Shown here: one piece after another, positions 55,369 through 64,000 of the stretch | How positions within the stretch are numbered: position 1 is the stretch's first letter | Layout: each line of letters opens with the position of its first letter | DNA from: Bacteriovoracaceae bacterium | Lineage (GTDB): Bacteria; Bdellovibrionota; Bacteriovoracia; Bacteriovoracales; Bacteriovoracaceae | Reading direction: 5' to 3' | Length of the DNA: 64,000 nucleotides | Assembly: GCA_023954635.1 (NCBI GenBank) | Contig: JAGSHI010000002.1 | Span: forward strand, 31,360 to 95,359 | The notes under the pieces: generated by a model | Told to the model about the DNA's origin: nothing | The model's input: only the letters and a program-made list of their open reading frames with translations | Database searches by the model: none | Made by a program: the position numbers and the translations under genes

Positions 55369-56046
55369 TCATGGGTCACAGCTTGTGGCAAAAAGACTTA
55401 ATGCTAGAGCACTTGAAGGGCCTCCAGAGTTTTCAGTATCTTCAACTGAAAACGTCAACTTTCCAAAATAATCTTTACCGGTGCTATAGCCTTTCGCAAT
55501 GAGTCTATGTCTGTCATTCAAAGTTTGTGTGACTGTGAAAATGGAGTCCTTTTGACTCCAAGACCAATCTTTATCGAGTGCATGACATGAGTCATCAGCA
55601 CACTTGAGGGCTTCATTATCCAAATCTGTGAGCATAGAGAAGTCTACCAAGAACCTTAAAAACCTCTTTAAAAGAAAACGGTGATAGCGACCATTTTTCA
55701 TGGAGCGCGTGCTATTTAACAGCCGTCCATAAAACTTACCATTCACTCTAAGTTCATTGTCTTCCCACATAAGCTCAATTAACTCTTCTCCATGGACAGG
55801 AATGTCGAAGGCCAGCTTCCAGGAATTTTTCGTAAGCTCTAAAAGTGATTCATAACGAAAAAGGTATTTGTTTGCTTTCAGATTTATCCGGCCTTTTCCA
55901 TCACCACTAAAACAGAATCGTTTAACAGATTTAAGAAACTGGTCTGAACTTGAAATTTTTTGTGATTTTTGAAAGAGAGAACATGAATTTAGAACAAGAA
56001 GAGAAAAAAAGAGGAGAGGAACTACTTTGAATCGGGAGCAGAAAAT
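55369..56046 (-). CDS. Lipoprotein of unknown function (possible ATT start)
   Basis: The frame runs back to a TTG at 56160, but the natural start seems to be ATT at 56046: GGAG lies eight bases upstream, and the product would begin with a proper lipoprotein signal (FKVVPLLFFSLLVLNSC, lipidated at Cys22), about 225 residues. No in-frame ATG, GTG or TTG lies between 56160 and the signal. The mature part is beta-rich (GKGRINLKANKYLFRYESLL, WKLAFDIPVHGEELIELMW), vaguely LolB-like, but this is not a firm family call. Overlaps the TPR gene end by 25 bases, so it is translationally coupled. Confidence 0.65.
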   Translation of the reverse strand: MFCSRFKVVPLLFFSLLVLNSCSLFQKSQKISSSDQFLKSVKRFCFSGDGKGRINLKANKYLFRYESLLELTKNSWKLAFDIPVHGEELIELMWEDNELRVNGKFYGRLLNSTRSMKNGRYHRFLLKRFLRFLVDFSMLTDLDNEALKCADDSCHALDKDWSWSQKDSIFTVTQTLNDRHRLIAKGYSTGKDYFGKLTFSVEDTENSGGPSSALALSLFATSCDP

Positions 56047-57908
56047 GTTTTCTGCTCCTTTGGCACTTTGGATTTCTTTTTCTGGGAAGCAGGTAATCTC
56101 ACGTTTTCCAGATCTTCCAACGCTTTTAAGACATCTTGTTTTTCGCTTTCTAGTTTGCAATGTCCTAATGCCTCCATATAGTACTTCTTAGCCTGATCGT
56201 ATTTTTCCATTTCCTTATAGATGATGGCAAGGTGTTTTGTAATGACAACATCATCCTTAACTGTCTCCCAAGCCTTTTTAAGTTCTACGAGAGCCTTGTC
56301 TAGATTGCCGATCTTATAATAATACCACCCCAATGAGTCTCTAATGAATCCGTCATCTGGCTTTAGCTCAACAGCTTTTTTAATTAAGACGTATGCTCTG
56401 TCCATATCTTCATTTTTCTCTAATAAAGAATAACCAAGGAAGTTTAGAGCATGTGGGTTCTCAGGGTTTTTCTCAATCATTTTCTCAACAATTTTTCTTG
56501 CCGTTTTAAAGTCTTTGTTTTTTTCGTAAAGAGAAGCTAGGTAGTATTCATGCCCTTCAGTAAATCCTTCAATTGACTGGAGACCATCTAAAACCTCAAT
56601 TGCATTGCTATAAAGATTTTTCCCTTCCCAATAACCGGCAAGCATAACTCCAAGTTCTAGTTTTATTTTTTCATTCGCTTTAGAGTTTTTTGAAATAAAG
56701 TCTAAGTATTGAGACTCTTGACCTTGATCTTTTTGCGCCATTGCCTGAAGCATTTGAGCTATTTGAACATGAGAGTCATGAAAAAGAGTGCTCGCACTTT
56801 CTATTTTTGAAAAATATGTAATCGCATCGTGAAACTTCTCTATTTGCTGATAAAGACTTCCCAGGTAGTAAAGAATCTTATCTGATTCAGGTACCGCAAT
56901 TAAAATTTCCTTAAAGACCCCTATCGCTTCTTTATACTTTTTCTTATCAGTATAAAGGATACCTAATCTAACCTTTAAATTAAGATCGTTTTGATCGAGG
57001 CTTGATAGTTTCTCAGCATAACTAATTACCTCGTCATACTTTCCAGTCGCAAAAAGTATCTGAACAAGTCTTGAAAGTACTGGGTAATTCTCAGGCTCAA
57101 TTTTTAAGAATTTCTTATAGGCCTTTGCTGCACTTTCATACTTCTCTTTTTCTTCATGAAGCAAACCAATCGCAATCACTGATTGATGATAATGCTTATC
57201 GACCTTAAGTGAATGTTTAAAATACCTCATGGCCTTTTTCTTATTACCCTCATCAACTGCCATTTTCCCTTTGAAGTAACTAAAGATAGCTTTCCCTTTA
57301 ATTTTCTTCTCGCAAGAGTCTAGCAATCGATAGGCCTTTTTCTTGTTCTTTTCTAAAGCAAAAGACTTCGAAAGAAAGACACAGGCCTCTTCACTTTTGG
57401 GATGAGAGCTCATAACTGAACGGTAAGTCTTCCTCGCCAACTGCGTTTTATCCAGCGCAGTGTAGACTCCACCCAAAATAAGACCGATATTTTCATCTTT
57501 TTCTGATTCAAAAAGTTTCTTAAGAAGTGGTTCACTATTTTCAAGGTCCCCTACTCTGATTAGCTCTACTGCATATTTTTTCTGAATATAAGAATCGTCT
57601 GGCACTAAATTATGAACATGTTTGTATAAAAAGACTGCTGTTTGAGAGTCTCCTCTTATGGAGGCATCTGTGGCCTTTAAGTATAAGTCACTTGCTAGGT
57701 ATTTAATCGCACTTGGTCCAGCTTCTTTAGCCTCAGCCGTTAACTTATCTAGCTTAGCTGCTGCCTCTTTCAAAGATTTAGAATGGTCAATTTGCCCAGA
57801 TGAATCATCAACATTAACAATTTTGCTAGATGAAGTTTTTTCTCCCGAAGCGCATGATATAAGCACAAGAAGGGGCAATACAAGAATGAAAGTCGACATT
57901 TTATTCAT
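56022..57908 (-). CDS. TPR repeat lipoprotein
   Basis: 628 residues with a lipoprotein signal (FILVLPLLVLISC, Cys19). At least ten tetratricopeptide repeats follow, e.g. YFKGKMAVDEGNKKKAMRYF, LNFLGYSLLEKNEDMDRAYV and SLGWYYYKIGNLDKALVEL. The C-terminus is basic. Likely an envelope scaffold or assembly protein on the outer membrane; it could serve secretion or polysaccharide machinery. GGAAG precedes the ATG. Confidence 0.85.
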   Translation of the reverse strand: MNKMSTFILVLPLLVLISCASGEKTSSSKIVNVDDSSGQIDHSKSLKEAAAKLDKLTAEAKEAGPSAIKYLASDLYLKATDASIRGDSQTAVFLYKHVHNLVPDDSYIQKKYAVELIRVGDLENSEPLLKKLFESEKDENIGLILGGVYTALDKTQLARKTYRSVMSSHPKSEEACVFLSKSFALEKNKKKAYRLLDSCEKKIKGKAIFSYFKGKMAVDEGNKKKAMRYFKHSLKVDKHYHQSVIAIGLLHEEKEKYESAAKAYKKFLKIEPENYPVLSRLVQILFATGKYDEVISYAEKLSSLDQNDLNLKVRLGILYTDKKKYKEAIGVFKEILIAVPESDKILYYLGSLYQQIEKFHDAITYFSKIESASTLFHDSHVQIAQMLQAMAQKDQGQESQYLDFISKNSKANEKIKLELGVMLAGYWEGKNLYSNAIEVLDGLQSIEGFTEGHEYYLASLYEKNKDFKTARKIVEKMIEKNPENPHALNFLGYSLLEKNEDMDRAYVLIKKAVELKPDDGFIRDSLGWYYYKIGNLDKALVELKKAWETVKDDVVITKHLAIIYKEMEKYDQAKKYYMEALGHCKLESEKQDVLKALEDLENVRLPASQKKKSKVPKEQKTFSAPDSK

Positions 57909-58449
57909 TGAAACTCTTCCTTTCCTTAGGAATTTAGGGCCTCATACCTGAACGCCCCTCTACCTTGAGCTCTTCGTCAATTTCAGAGAAATTCTTAATT
58001 AAGACAGAGGTTTTTGGGATATTTAGGCCCAACGGGTAATGTTTTCCCTCAATTTTGATGTAATTGAGCATTAAACACGGTTTTTGTACGAGAATCGGTC
58101 TTTTTAAACAAATCTCTAAATATACTAAATTACGTTAATTTGAAAAAATTTGTGCAGTGTAAGTTAATTTTCAGGCCCATTAGGTTGACAGCATCAATTG
58201 GAAATTGCTACTTCATTGAGTCGTTAGCTTAAGCAAAGCATTAGGCGTGGTGCGTGGCCCACTTGACCCTGTGTTAAACTGCCGAAATCTTAAGGTTTCC
58301 TTAAAGGACCAGACAGATTGTTGCAAAGCAGTGAAAAAACTACACAGCATGTCATAAAAAGGCAAATCGCATGCTATAAGCTCAGAGGACTTAAAATTAT
58401 ACCAGTTTGTAGGTGTTAAGCTTACATCCAAAAAATAGGGGAAAGAAAG
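57909..58449. other. 541-base gene-free region between TPR gene and phaR-like gene
   Basis: No convincing open frame on either strand. It holds AT-rich tracts (58090-58165), a TTGACA at 58184-58189 without a good -10 at the right distance, and a small AAGG-TTT-CCTT hairpin near 58290. It must hold promoters for the two divergent genes; an unannotated small RNA is possible but not supported by clear promoter-terminator pairs. Confidence 0.5.
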
Positions 58450-58851
58450 ATGAATGACGTTAGAATTATCAAAAGGTACCAAAACAGAAAGCTTTATGAC
58501 ACACATCAAAGCTGCTACGTAACACTTGAAGAGATCGCTCAAATCATCAGAGAAGGTCATGAGATTCAAGTTATCGACAACAAAACTAAAAATGACATCA
58601 CTTATATGACTCAGATTCAACTTCTTTTCGATCAAGAAAGAAAGTCTATTCAGCCTGGTGCTGCTGGGGATGTTGAGCTTCTTAAAAGAGTTATCAGAAG
58701 CACAAGAGGAACTTTCACAGGTTACATCGGAAGTCTTGAAGGTCTTGAGACAACTGAAGTTGCTACTGAAACAACTACTGAAGGGTTCAAGCCTTTCATG
58801 CAAAATGCAGATTTAAATACAACAATTGAAACTCCAAGCACTTTGAACTAA
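58450..58851 (+). CDS. PhaR-type polyhydroxyalkanoate regulator-like protein
   Basis: 133 residues. The N-terminal domain matches PHB/PHA accumulation regulators: RIIKRYQNRKLYDTHQSCYV, TLEEIAQIIREG, HEIQVIDNKTKNDITYMTQI. The C-terminal half is Thr/Glu-rich and lacks the second family domain. Phasin and PHA synthase genes are not in the window, so the target is open. GGGAAAGAAAG precedes the ATG. Confidence 0.85.
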   Translation: MNDVRIIKRYQNRKLYDTHQSCYVTLEEIAQIIREGHEIQVIDNKTKNDITYMTQIQLLFDQERKSIQPGAAGDVELLKRVIRSTRGTFTGYIGSLEGLETTEVATETTTEGFKPFMQNADLNTTIETPSTLN

Positions 58852-58894
58852 GCTTAGAGGGTTGTATTAATCCTTAAACGGGATCTGTAAAAGA

Positions 58895-59548
58895 ATGCTT
58901 TTTACTTTCAATCTCAAAAAAACACTGGTTCCTGTCATGATCTTTATGGCCGGAACCAGTTTTGTTTTTTCAGCAGATAAAACTCCAAATAAAAAAGAAG
59001 AAACCAACAAAAACGAACCAAGAGCAATTAGAGCTGAACCACGAATTCCAAGTGCTGTAAAAGTACATTCACTAGGAATCGGAGTCGGACAAACCTTCCT
59101 TAGAGGAAAGTGGGACGATTTAGGTGAGGATAAAATTACTTGGGATCTACTTTATACGTATGCTGCCAGCCATTCGTTTGACTTTATTGCTGACTTTCAT
59201 TCAACAAAACACGCCCATAGACAACAATGGGTAAGAACAACTGGTTTAGGTTTAGGCATCAAGGCAAAAATCTATCAGTTTGATGCTTTTGCTCCATTTG
59301 CGACAGGTGGACTAGGTTTCTATGAGCCTAAAACAAAAAGATACGTAAATGGTGTCCTAACTGAATCTGAATCAAAAGTTTCTTTTGGATGGCACTTTGG
59401 AGTTGGTGCAGAATTAAGACTTAACAGACATTTCACAACAGGAATTCTGGCTAAACTTCACAATCCCTTTGACGTCAAACAAGAGATCGGCCCCGAAGTA
59501 GAAGGGTCTTACTCTAAGCTGATGATCACAGGGATGTACTCCTTCTAA
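58895..59548 (+). CDS. Outer-membrane beta-barrel protein
   Basis: 217 residues with a signal peptide ending FMAGTSFVFSA. After a charged linker (TPNKKEETNKNEPRAIRAEP), eight or so amphipathic strands follow and the protein ends in an aromatic residue (MYSF), typical of OmpW/OmpA-barrel-like porins. It is followed one base later by the first ArsA-like gene. Confidence 0.75.
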   Translation: MLFTFNLKKTLVPVMIFMAGTSFVFSADKTPNKKEETNKNEPRAIRAEPRIPSAVKVHSLGIGVGQTFLRGKWDDLGEDKITWDLLYTYAASHSFDFIADFHSTKHAHRQQWVRTTGLGLGIKAKIYQFDAFAPFATGGLGFYEPKTKRYVNGVLTESESKVSFGWHFGVGAELRLNRHFTTGILAKLHNPFDVKQEIGPEVEGSYSKLMITGMYSF

Positions 59549-59549
59549 A

Positions 59550-60359
59550 ATGGACACAAACAAAATCCCAAGGCTTATCGTCGTGACTGGAAAAGGTGGC
59601 GTTGGTAAGACATCACTCTCATTAGCGATTACCAAACACTTACACGAAAATGGCGTAAAAGTTCTCTATAATAGTTTTGATCAAATCACGAATGAACAAC
59701 TCTGTGAACGCATGGAAATCCCCTGCTGGGAAATGAGCACTTCCCAATCAGCTGAAACTTATATTGGGAAAAAACTCGGTACAGATATGGTCGCGGGATG
59801 GATAATGAAAACTCCATTCTTTAAATCACTATTTAATATGATTCCAGGTCTTGGAATGATGATCCTACTTGGGCACATAATAGAAAAACTACAAAATGAT
59901 CCCGACCTTCATATTGTAATGGATTCTCCATCAAGTGGGCATGCTCTCACAATGTTTGAATCATCTCACAACTTCAAAGAAATGTTCGGGAAGGGAATGA
60001 TTGTTGACGACATAAATCGAATGCATGATTTCATTTATGAAAACAACAGACTCAAATGTATTGTAGTGACACTCCCTACACTTATGGCCGTTAACGAAGG
60101 CATGGAACTTAGAGAAAGTTTAAACTCTCTTGATATTTCAGATGTTAGCTTAATCGTAAATGATGCTATTCATTTAGCTAAAGAACTTTCTAGTAAGTCT
60201 GAAGAACTTCCAAGTTTTTTATCTAAAAAAATTGAAATGGAAAAAGAAGTCGTGAGTGAGTTTGAAGGTCAATTTGAAAAAATTCTTCCTCACCTCTCAA
60301 CAGAAAATGAAATTGAAAACATCAAATCCCTCACTAGTCACTTAGAGGGGTTATGGTAA
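59550..60359 (+). CDS. ArsA/GET3-family ATPase, first of a tandem pair
   Basis: 269 residues. Deviant Walker A GKGGVGKT at 14-21; the expected DTAPTGH-type switch is represented by MDSPSSGHALTMF. It overlaps the second gene by 7 bases. Tandem ArsA-like pairs that form a complex are known in mycobacteria (Rv3679-Rv3680) and occur in other bacteria; substrate or role here is open. Confidence 0.8.
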   Translation: MDTNKIPRLIVVTGKGGVGKTSLSLAITKHLHENGVKVLYNSFDQITNEQLCERMEIPCWEMSTSQSAETYIGKKLGTDMVAGWIMKTPFFKSLFNMIPGLGMMILLGHIIEKLQNDPDLHIVMDSPSSGHALTMFESSHNFKEMFGKGMIVDDINRMHDFIYENNRLKCIVVTLPTLMAVNEGMELRESLNSLDISDVSLIVNDAIHLAKELSSKSEELPSFLSKKIEMEKEVVSEFEGQFEKILPHLSTENEIENIKSLTSHLEGLW

Positions 60360-61405
60360 ATATTAAGCCAATCGAAATATTTTGTGGAACTGGCGGCGTT
60401 GGGAAAACAACCCTCGCAACTTCCAGGGCCCTCGACCTAGCGTCGAAAGGGAAGAAAGTTCTTCTCATTACAATTGACCCAGCTAAAAGGCTTAAACAAA
60501 TCCTAGGTCTAGAAAACACTGAAGCTGGCAAGATTCAGCCAATAAGTTCCGAGATTTTCCCAGGCTTTGAAGAAAAAAGTTTCTCTTTTGATGCACTCCT
60601 CATGTCTCCAAGAGCAACACTGAGGAGAATGAAATGGGAGGCGGGAACCGAAAGAGAGTTCGATAATCCGATTATAGATATTCTTGCCAGACCTAATGGT
60701 GGAATGAATGAAATTATGGCGATTATTGAAGTTCAACATCATTTATCTAAAAGGGAATACGATACGATTGTATTAGATACCCCTCCAGGTAAACACTTCA
60801 TTGATTTCCTACAAGCTTCATTAAAGATTAAACAATTCTTTGATAAGAGCTTTATTGAAATTTTTAAATTTCTAGGAAAGAAGTTTCAAAGAAATACTGA
60901 AAAAGAAGGGACTGGATTTTTTGCCATGATCGTTTCTTCAGGTGTTAAAAAACTTCTTAAATATCTTCAGAAAGTAACTGGAGAAGAGTTTGTCGAAACA
61001 TTTGTGGATGCAGTCGTTGCCATTTATCGCAACAGAGATGCTTTCTTGGAAGCTCTTAAATTTCAGGATGAACTTCGCCAAATTGAGAACTCAAACTGGT
61101 TCCTAGTAACATCCGTAGAACAACACAAAATTGACGAGGCCAACACCCTGCACAACAAAGCTATTGAGTTTATGCATGGTGATAGTTACCTCACCATAAA
61201 TAAATGTTTACGAAGACACCTTGAAACCTGGAACCCTACCGATTCTGACTATCTACATGTCAGGAACTCTATGCTAGATAGAGAAAATAAGATAAAAGAG
61301 TTCGCAGGTAGAAACTTTGAGAAGGTAATGGATTTCCCAGAAGTCCTTGGAACCTCTCCGGCCCAACATGTAAGTGAGTTGGCCGCTGCCTGGAAAGAAT
61401 CCTGA
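60353..61405 (+). CDS. ArsA/GET3-family ATPase, second of a tandem pair
   Basis: 350 residues. GTGGVGKT at 12-19 is the P-loop, DPAKRLKQILG follows the first strand, and LDTPPGKHFIDFLQA replaces the DTAPTGH switch. The core looks intact for ATP binding. Membrane insertion, anion export or oxyanion sensing have all been proposed for the family; no arsenic gene is adjacent. A 22-base gap then leads to cystathionine beta-synthase. Confidence 0.85.
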   Translation: MVNIKPIEIFCGTGGVGKTTLATSRALDLASKGKKVLLITIDPAKRLKQILGLENTEAGKIQPISSEIFPGFEEKSFSFDALLMSPRATLRRMKWEAGTEREFDNPIIDILARPNGGMNEIMAIIEVQHHLSKREYDTIVLDTPPGKHFIDFLQASLKIKQFFDKSFIEIFKFLGKKFQRNTEKEGTGFFAMIVSSGVKKLLKYLQKVTGEEFVETFVDAVVAIYRNRDAFLEALKFQDELRQIENSNWFLVTSVEQHKIDEANTLHNKAIEFMHGDSYLTINKCLRRHLETWNPTDSDYLHVRNSMLDRENKIKEFAGRNFEKVMDFPEVLGTSPAQHVSELAAAWKES

Positions 61406-61427
61406 TTTAAACTCGAGGAGTATCAAA

Positions 61428-62813
61428 ATGATGAAAGGAACTAAGGCCAATGTGCTTGAGGCGATTGGAAACACACCGATTGTTAAACTTAACAAAGTAG
61501 CTGCTGACGTTGAAAGTGAAATTTACGTTAAGCTTGAATATATGAACCCTGGCGGATCAACAAAAGACAGAATTGGTTCTCATATGCTTGAGAAAGCACT
61601 CGAAGATGGAAGGCTAAAACCAGGTGGAACGATTATCGAAGGAACTTCTGGTAACACTGGAGTTGGTCTTGCTATGTGGGCAGCGATCAAAGGATACAAA
61701 TGTATCTTTGTTCTTGCTGACAAACAATCGAAAGAGAAAATTGATAACTTAAGGGCCTTTGGCGCAAAGGTTGTTGTTTGCCCTACTAATGTTGAACCAG
61801 AAGATCCAAGGTCTTATTATAGTGTTTCTAAAAGACTAAGCGAAACAATTCCAAACTCTTTTTATGTAAACCAATATGACAACCTAGATAATCGAGACAC
61901 ACACTACACTTGGACAGCTCCTGAAATATACGAGCAAACATCAGGTGACTTTGATGTCTTCATGGCAGGAATTGGAACAGGTGGAACAATTTCTGGTTGT
62001 GGAAAATATTTCAAAGAGAAAATGGGTGATAAAGTTCAAATCATCGGTGTCGATTGTGAAGGTTCAATTGTATATCACTATGCTCGAACAGGTGAAATGA
62101 TCGAAGCAAAATCCTATGTTCTTGAAGGACTTGGGGAAGACTTTATTCCAGGAAACTACGATTTCGATTATATTGATGAGTATGAAGTTGTTGGAGATAA
62201 AGAAAGTTTTCTTATGACTCGAAGACTTCTTAAGCAAGAAGGAATCTATGCTGGTGGTTCTGCCGGTGGTGCCGTCCTTGGAGCTATTAAATATGCGAAA
62301 AAGTTAAAAGAGCCTAAGAAAATTCTTGTTCTTCTTCATGACTCTGGAAACAGATACGCTTCCAAGATTTTTAACGATGACTGGATGAGCGACAATGGAT
62401 ATCTAGACTCTTCTTTCAATGTTCAAATTAATGAAATCCTTAGATATTTAGGAAAAGAAGATCTTAATATTATCACTGTTGATGATACTGCTACTGTTGG
62501 TGACGCCATTAAGATTTTTGATGAAAAAGGGATTTCTCAACTTCCAGTTATGGGCAAAGGAAAAGTTACTGGTGTGATTTCGGAAAGAGATCTTCTTAAG
62601 CCAGTCTTTCAAGGTGAGTACAACCTAGACGATTCTATCTCACTTGCTAGCTCAAATAAGTTTACAACTATTGACTGTAATCAACTTCTTTCAGATGTAA
62701 CTGATAGTCTTATTAAAAAAGAAATCGTCCTCGTAACTAAGGATGGCAAACTCTGTAATATCTTAACCGATATCGATATTCTTCACTTTATCAATGATAA
62801 GGAAAGTAACTAA
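61428..62813 (+). CDS. Cystathionine beta-synthase with C-terminal CBS domains
   Basis: 461 residues from the ATG that follows GAGGAG by seven bases; an upstream frame to 61374 is rejected. The PLP lysine lies in PGGSTKDRIG (Lys46), with TSGNTGVGLA and GIGTGGTISG for PLP phosphate binding. Two CBS domains at the C-terminus (ITVDDTATVGDAIKIFDE, DVTDSLIKKE) are regulatory. It condenses serine and homocysteine to cystathionine, the first reverse transsulfuration step. Confidence 0.93.
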   Translation: MMKGTKANVLEAIGNTPIVKLNKVAADVESEIYVKLEYMNPGGSTKDRIGSHMLEKALEDGRLKPGGTIIEGTSGNTGVGLAMWAAIKGYKCIFVLADKQSKEKIDNLRAFGAKVVVCPTNVEPEDPRSYYSVSKRLSETIPNSFYVNQYDNLDNRDTHYTWTAPEIYEQTSGDFDVFMAGIGTGGTISGCGKYFKEKMGDKVQIIGVDCEGSIVYHYARTGEMIEAKSYVLEGLGEDFIPGNYDFDYIDEYEVVGDKESFLMTRRLLKQEGIYAGGSAGGAVLGAIKYAKKLKEPKKILVLLHDSGNRYASKIFNDDWMSDNGYLDSSFNVQINEILRYLGKEDLNIITVDDTATVGDAIKIFDEKGISQLPVMGKGKVTGVISERDLLKPVFQGEYNLDDSISLASSNKFTTIDCNQLLSDVTDSLIKKEIVLVTKDGKLCNILTDIDILHFINDKESN

Positions 62814-63979
62814 TGGCCAAGAATACAAAAGACCTGCATTTTTCAAGTAAAGTTATTCACGTAGGAGGAGAACCGGACAAAGAAACCGGTGCAATAATGC
62901 CTCCGATTTATCAAACTTCGACCTATGTCCAGAGCTCCCCTGGAGTTCACAAAGGTTACGAATACTCAAGATCTCACAATCCTACGCGATCGAGACTTGA
63001 AGAGTGCCTAGCCTCTCTTGAAAATGGAAAGTATGCTCTCGTTACTTCTTCAGGGTTATCTGCAGCAATGCTTGTTATGCATATGCTTGGAGCCGGAGAA
63101 AAAGTTCTTTGTGGAGATGATCTCTACGGTGGAACATATCGAAAATTTACAACAATTTTTCATGAACTTCATGACTTTGACTTTGTTGATATGACAGATC
63201 TAAAAGCACTTGAAGCAAAAATGAAAGAGTTTAAGCCAAACTTTCTTTGGCTCGAAAGTCCTACAAACCCAATGCTAAAAATCACTGATATAAAAGCAGT
63301 AGTGAAACTAGCTAAGAAATACAAATGTACGACACTAGTGGACAATACTTTTATGAGTCCCTATTTTCAAAAGCCATTAGATCTTGGAGCAGATATTGTC
63401 CTACACTCCATGACCAAATATATTAACGGTCACTCCGACGTGGTAGGGGGTTGTCTTGTTACAAGTAGCAAGAAAATGTATGATAAACTTTGGTATCTTC
63501 AAAACTCAATTGGACCAAGTCAAAGTCCATTTGATAGCTGGTTAGTCCTAAGAGGAATTAAAACTCTTGCGATTAGAATGAAAGCTCATCAAGAAAATGC
63601 AAAAAAAATTGCAACATGGTTAGAAAAACACCCTCAGGTTGAGTCTGTTATATACCCAGGTCTTAAGTCACATCCACAACACAAGATTGCGAAGAAACAA
63701 CAGAGCGGTTTTGGTGGAATGATTACTTTTTTCTTAAAAGGAAACTTAGCAAAGAGTAAGAAGTTCTTAAGCAAAGTAAAACTATTTGCCTTGGCTGAAA
63801 GTCTCGGCGGAGTTGAAAGTTTAATTGAACATCCTGCGATTATGACTCACGCATCTGTTCCAAAGGCCAACAGAGAGGCCCTTGGTATTCATGACAATTT
63901 GATAAGGCTATCGGTTGGTATTGAAGACGTGGATGATCTTATTGCCGATCTTGAAGTTGGTTTTAAGTCAGTAAAATAA
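62813..63979 (+). CDS. Cystathionine gamma-synthase/lyase family enzyme
   Basis: 388 residues of the Cys/Met-metabolism PLP family. YEYSRSHNPTR, SSGLSAAM, DNTFMSPY and SMTKYINGHSD (PLP Lys202) are all present. Next to cystathionine beta-synthase (overlap TAATG), the lyase reaction, giving cysteine, is more likely than the synthase reaction, though the family cannot be told apart from sequence alone. The pair forms a reverse transsulfuration unit. Confidence 0.92.
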   Translation: MAKNTKDLHFSSKVIHVGGEPDKETGAIMPPIYQTSTYVQSSPGVHKGYEYSRSHNPTRSRLEECLASLENGKYALVTSSGLSAAMLVMHMLGAGEKVLCGDDLYGGTYRKFTTIFHELHDFDFVDMTDLKALEAKMKEFKPNFLWLESPTNPMLKITDIKAVVKLAKKYKCTTLVDNTFMSPYFQKPLDLGADIVLHSMTKYINGHSDVVGGCLVTSSKKMYDKLWYLQNSIGPSQSPFDSWLVLRGIKTLAIRMKAHQENAKKIATWLEKHPQVESVIYPGLKSHPQHKIAKKQQSGFGGMITFFLKGNLAKSKKFLSKVKLFALAESLGGVESLIEHPAIMTHASVPKANREALGIHDNLIRLSVGIEDVDDLIADLEVGFKSVK

Positions 63980-64000
63980 TTTTAAAAGTCACTTCCGCCT

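Noticed and set aside
58213..58803. 196-residue minus-strand frame opposite the PhaR-like gene
   Set aside because: It is the antisense shadow of a well-supported gene; composition is Ser/Phe/Cys-rich and no ribosome binding site or domain is present.
1..64000. CRISPR arrays, insertion sequences and prophage blocks
   Set aside because: No regularly spaced direct repeats, transposase or phage structural genes were found on reading both strands.

Overview
The window is a dense, AT-rich bacterial chromosome segment holding about 57 protein genes, one of them cut by the left edge, and two tRNA-Leu genes. Gene density, frequent ATGA/TAATG overlaps, and an assortment of families common in predatory Bdellovibrionota suggest a Bdellovibrio/Halobacteriovorax-like organism. 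Those families include a TIGR02147-family protein, DUF3015, DUF4105, a degenerate HD-GYP protein, FHA-sigma54 regulators, many lipoproteins and secreted proteins, and a PhaR-type regulator. The lineage is an inference from gene content and composition; no rRNA is present to confirm it. No insertion sequence, prophage block or CRISPR array is visible.

Layout. 1-1573 (+): tail of malic enzyme maeB, ridA and a DUF218 protein. 1570-6185 (-): operon accA-yicC-gmk-spoT without the usual rpoZ. 6351-12754: a lipoprotein, a FliL-like membrane protein, an FHA/sigma54 activator, engB, an acyltransferase and an epimerase. 12756-14064: tRNA-Leu(CAA) with a consensus promoter and terminator, an ORF6N-domain gene and a GreA-like factor. 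14061-18377 (-): speB-speA putrescine operon with two unknown genes behind it. 18642-25118: pckA, a DASS anion transporter, a histidine phosphatase, hemJ, a subtilase and a TVP38 membrane protein. 25132-33792: GNAT, ABC-F, typA, a chalcone-isomerase-like protein, MazG, an orphan response regulator, DUF3015 and DUF4105.

33789-38362: a TetR regulator and a MurG-like glycosyltransferase diverge from a thioredoxin gene that carries an operator-like palindrome inside its promoter; then a flavoprotein and a monohaem protein. 38587-45242: an unlisted 52-residue gene, leuS, an SDR and secreted proteins, then a TIGR02147 gene preceded by four phased inverted repeats. 45392-49416: tRNA-Leu(TAG), a 933-residue coiled-coil protein and a degenerate HD-GYP protein. 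49569-55204 (-): oppABCDF peptide importer. 55369-57908 (-): TPR lipoprotein plus a second lipoprotein that may start at ATT. 58450-63979 (+): PhaR-like regulator, outer-membrane barrel, a tandem ArsA-family ATPase pair, and cystathionine beta-synthase plus a gamma-synthase/lyase.

Together these genes cover stringent response, fatty acid initiation, polyamines, gluconeogenesis, peptide import and sulfur amino acid interconversion. That would fit an amino-acid/peptide-fed organism (pckA, opp and the subtilase would feed each other), but this is inference. The most notable unexplained structures are the four-site operator array at 43879-43962, the promoter-embedded palindrome at 35548-35563, the terminator whose right arm contains the next gene's start codon at 31853-31896, and the two-gene coiled-coil/HD-GYP-like unit.
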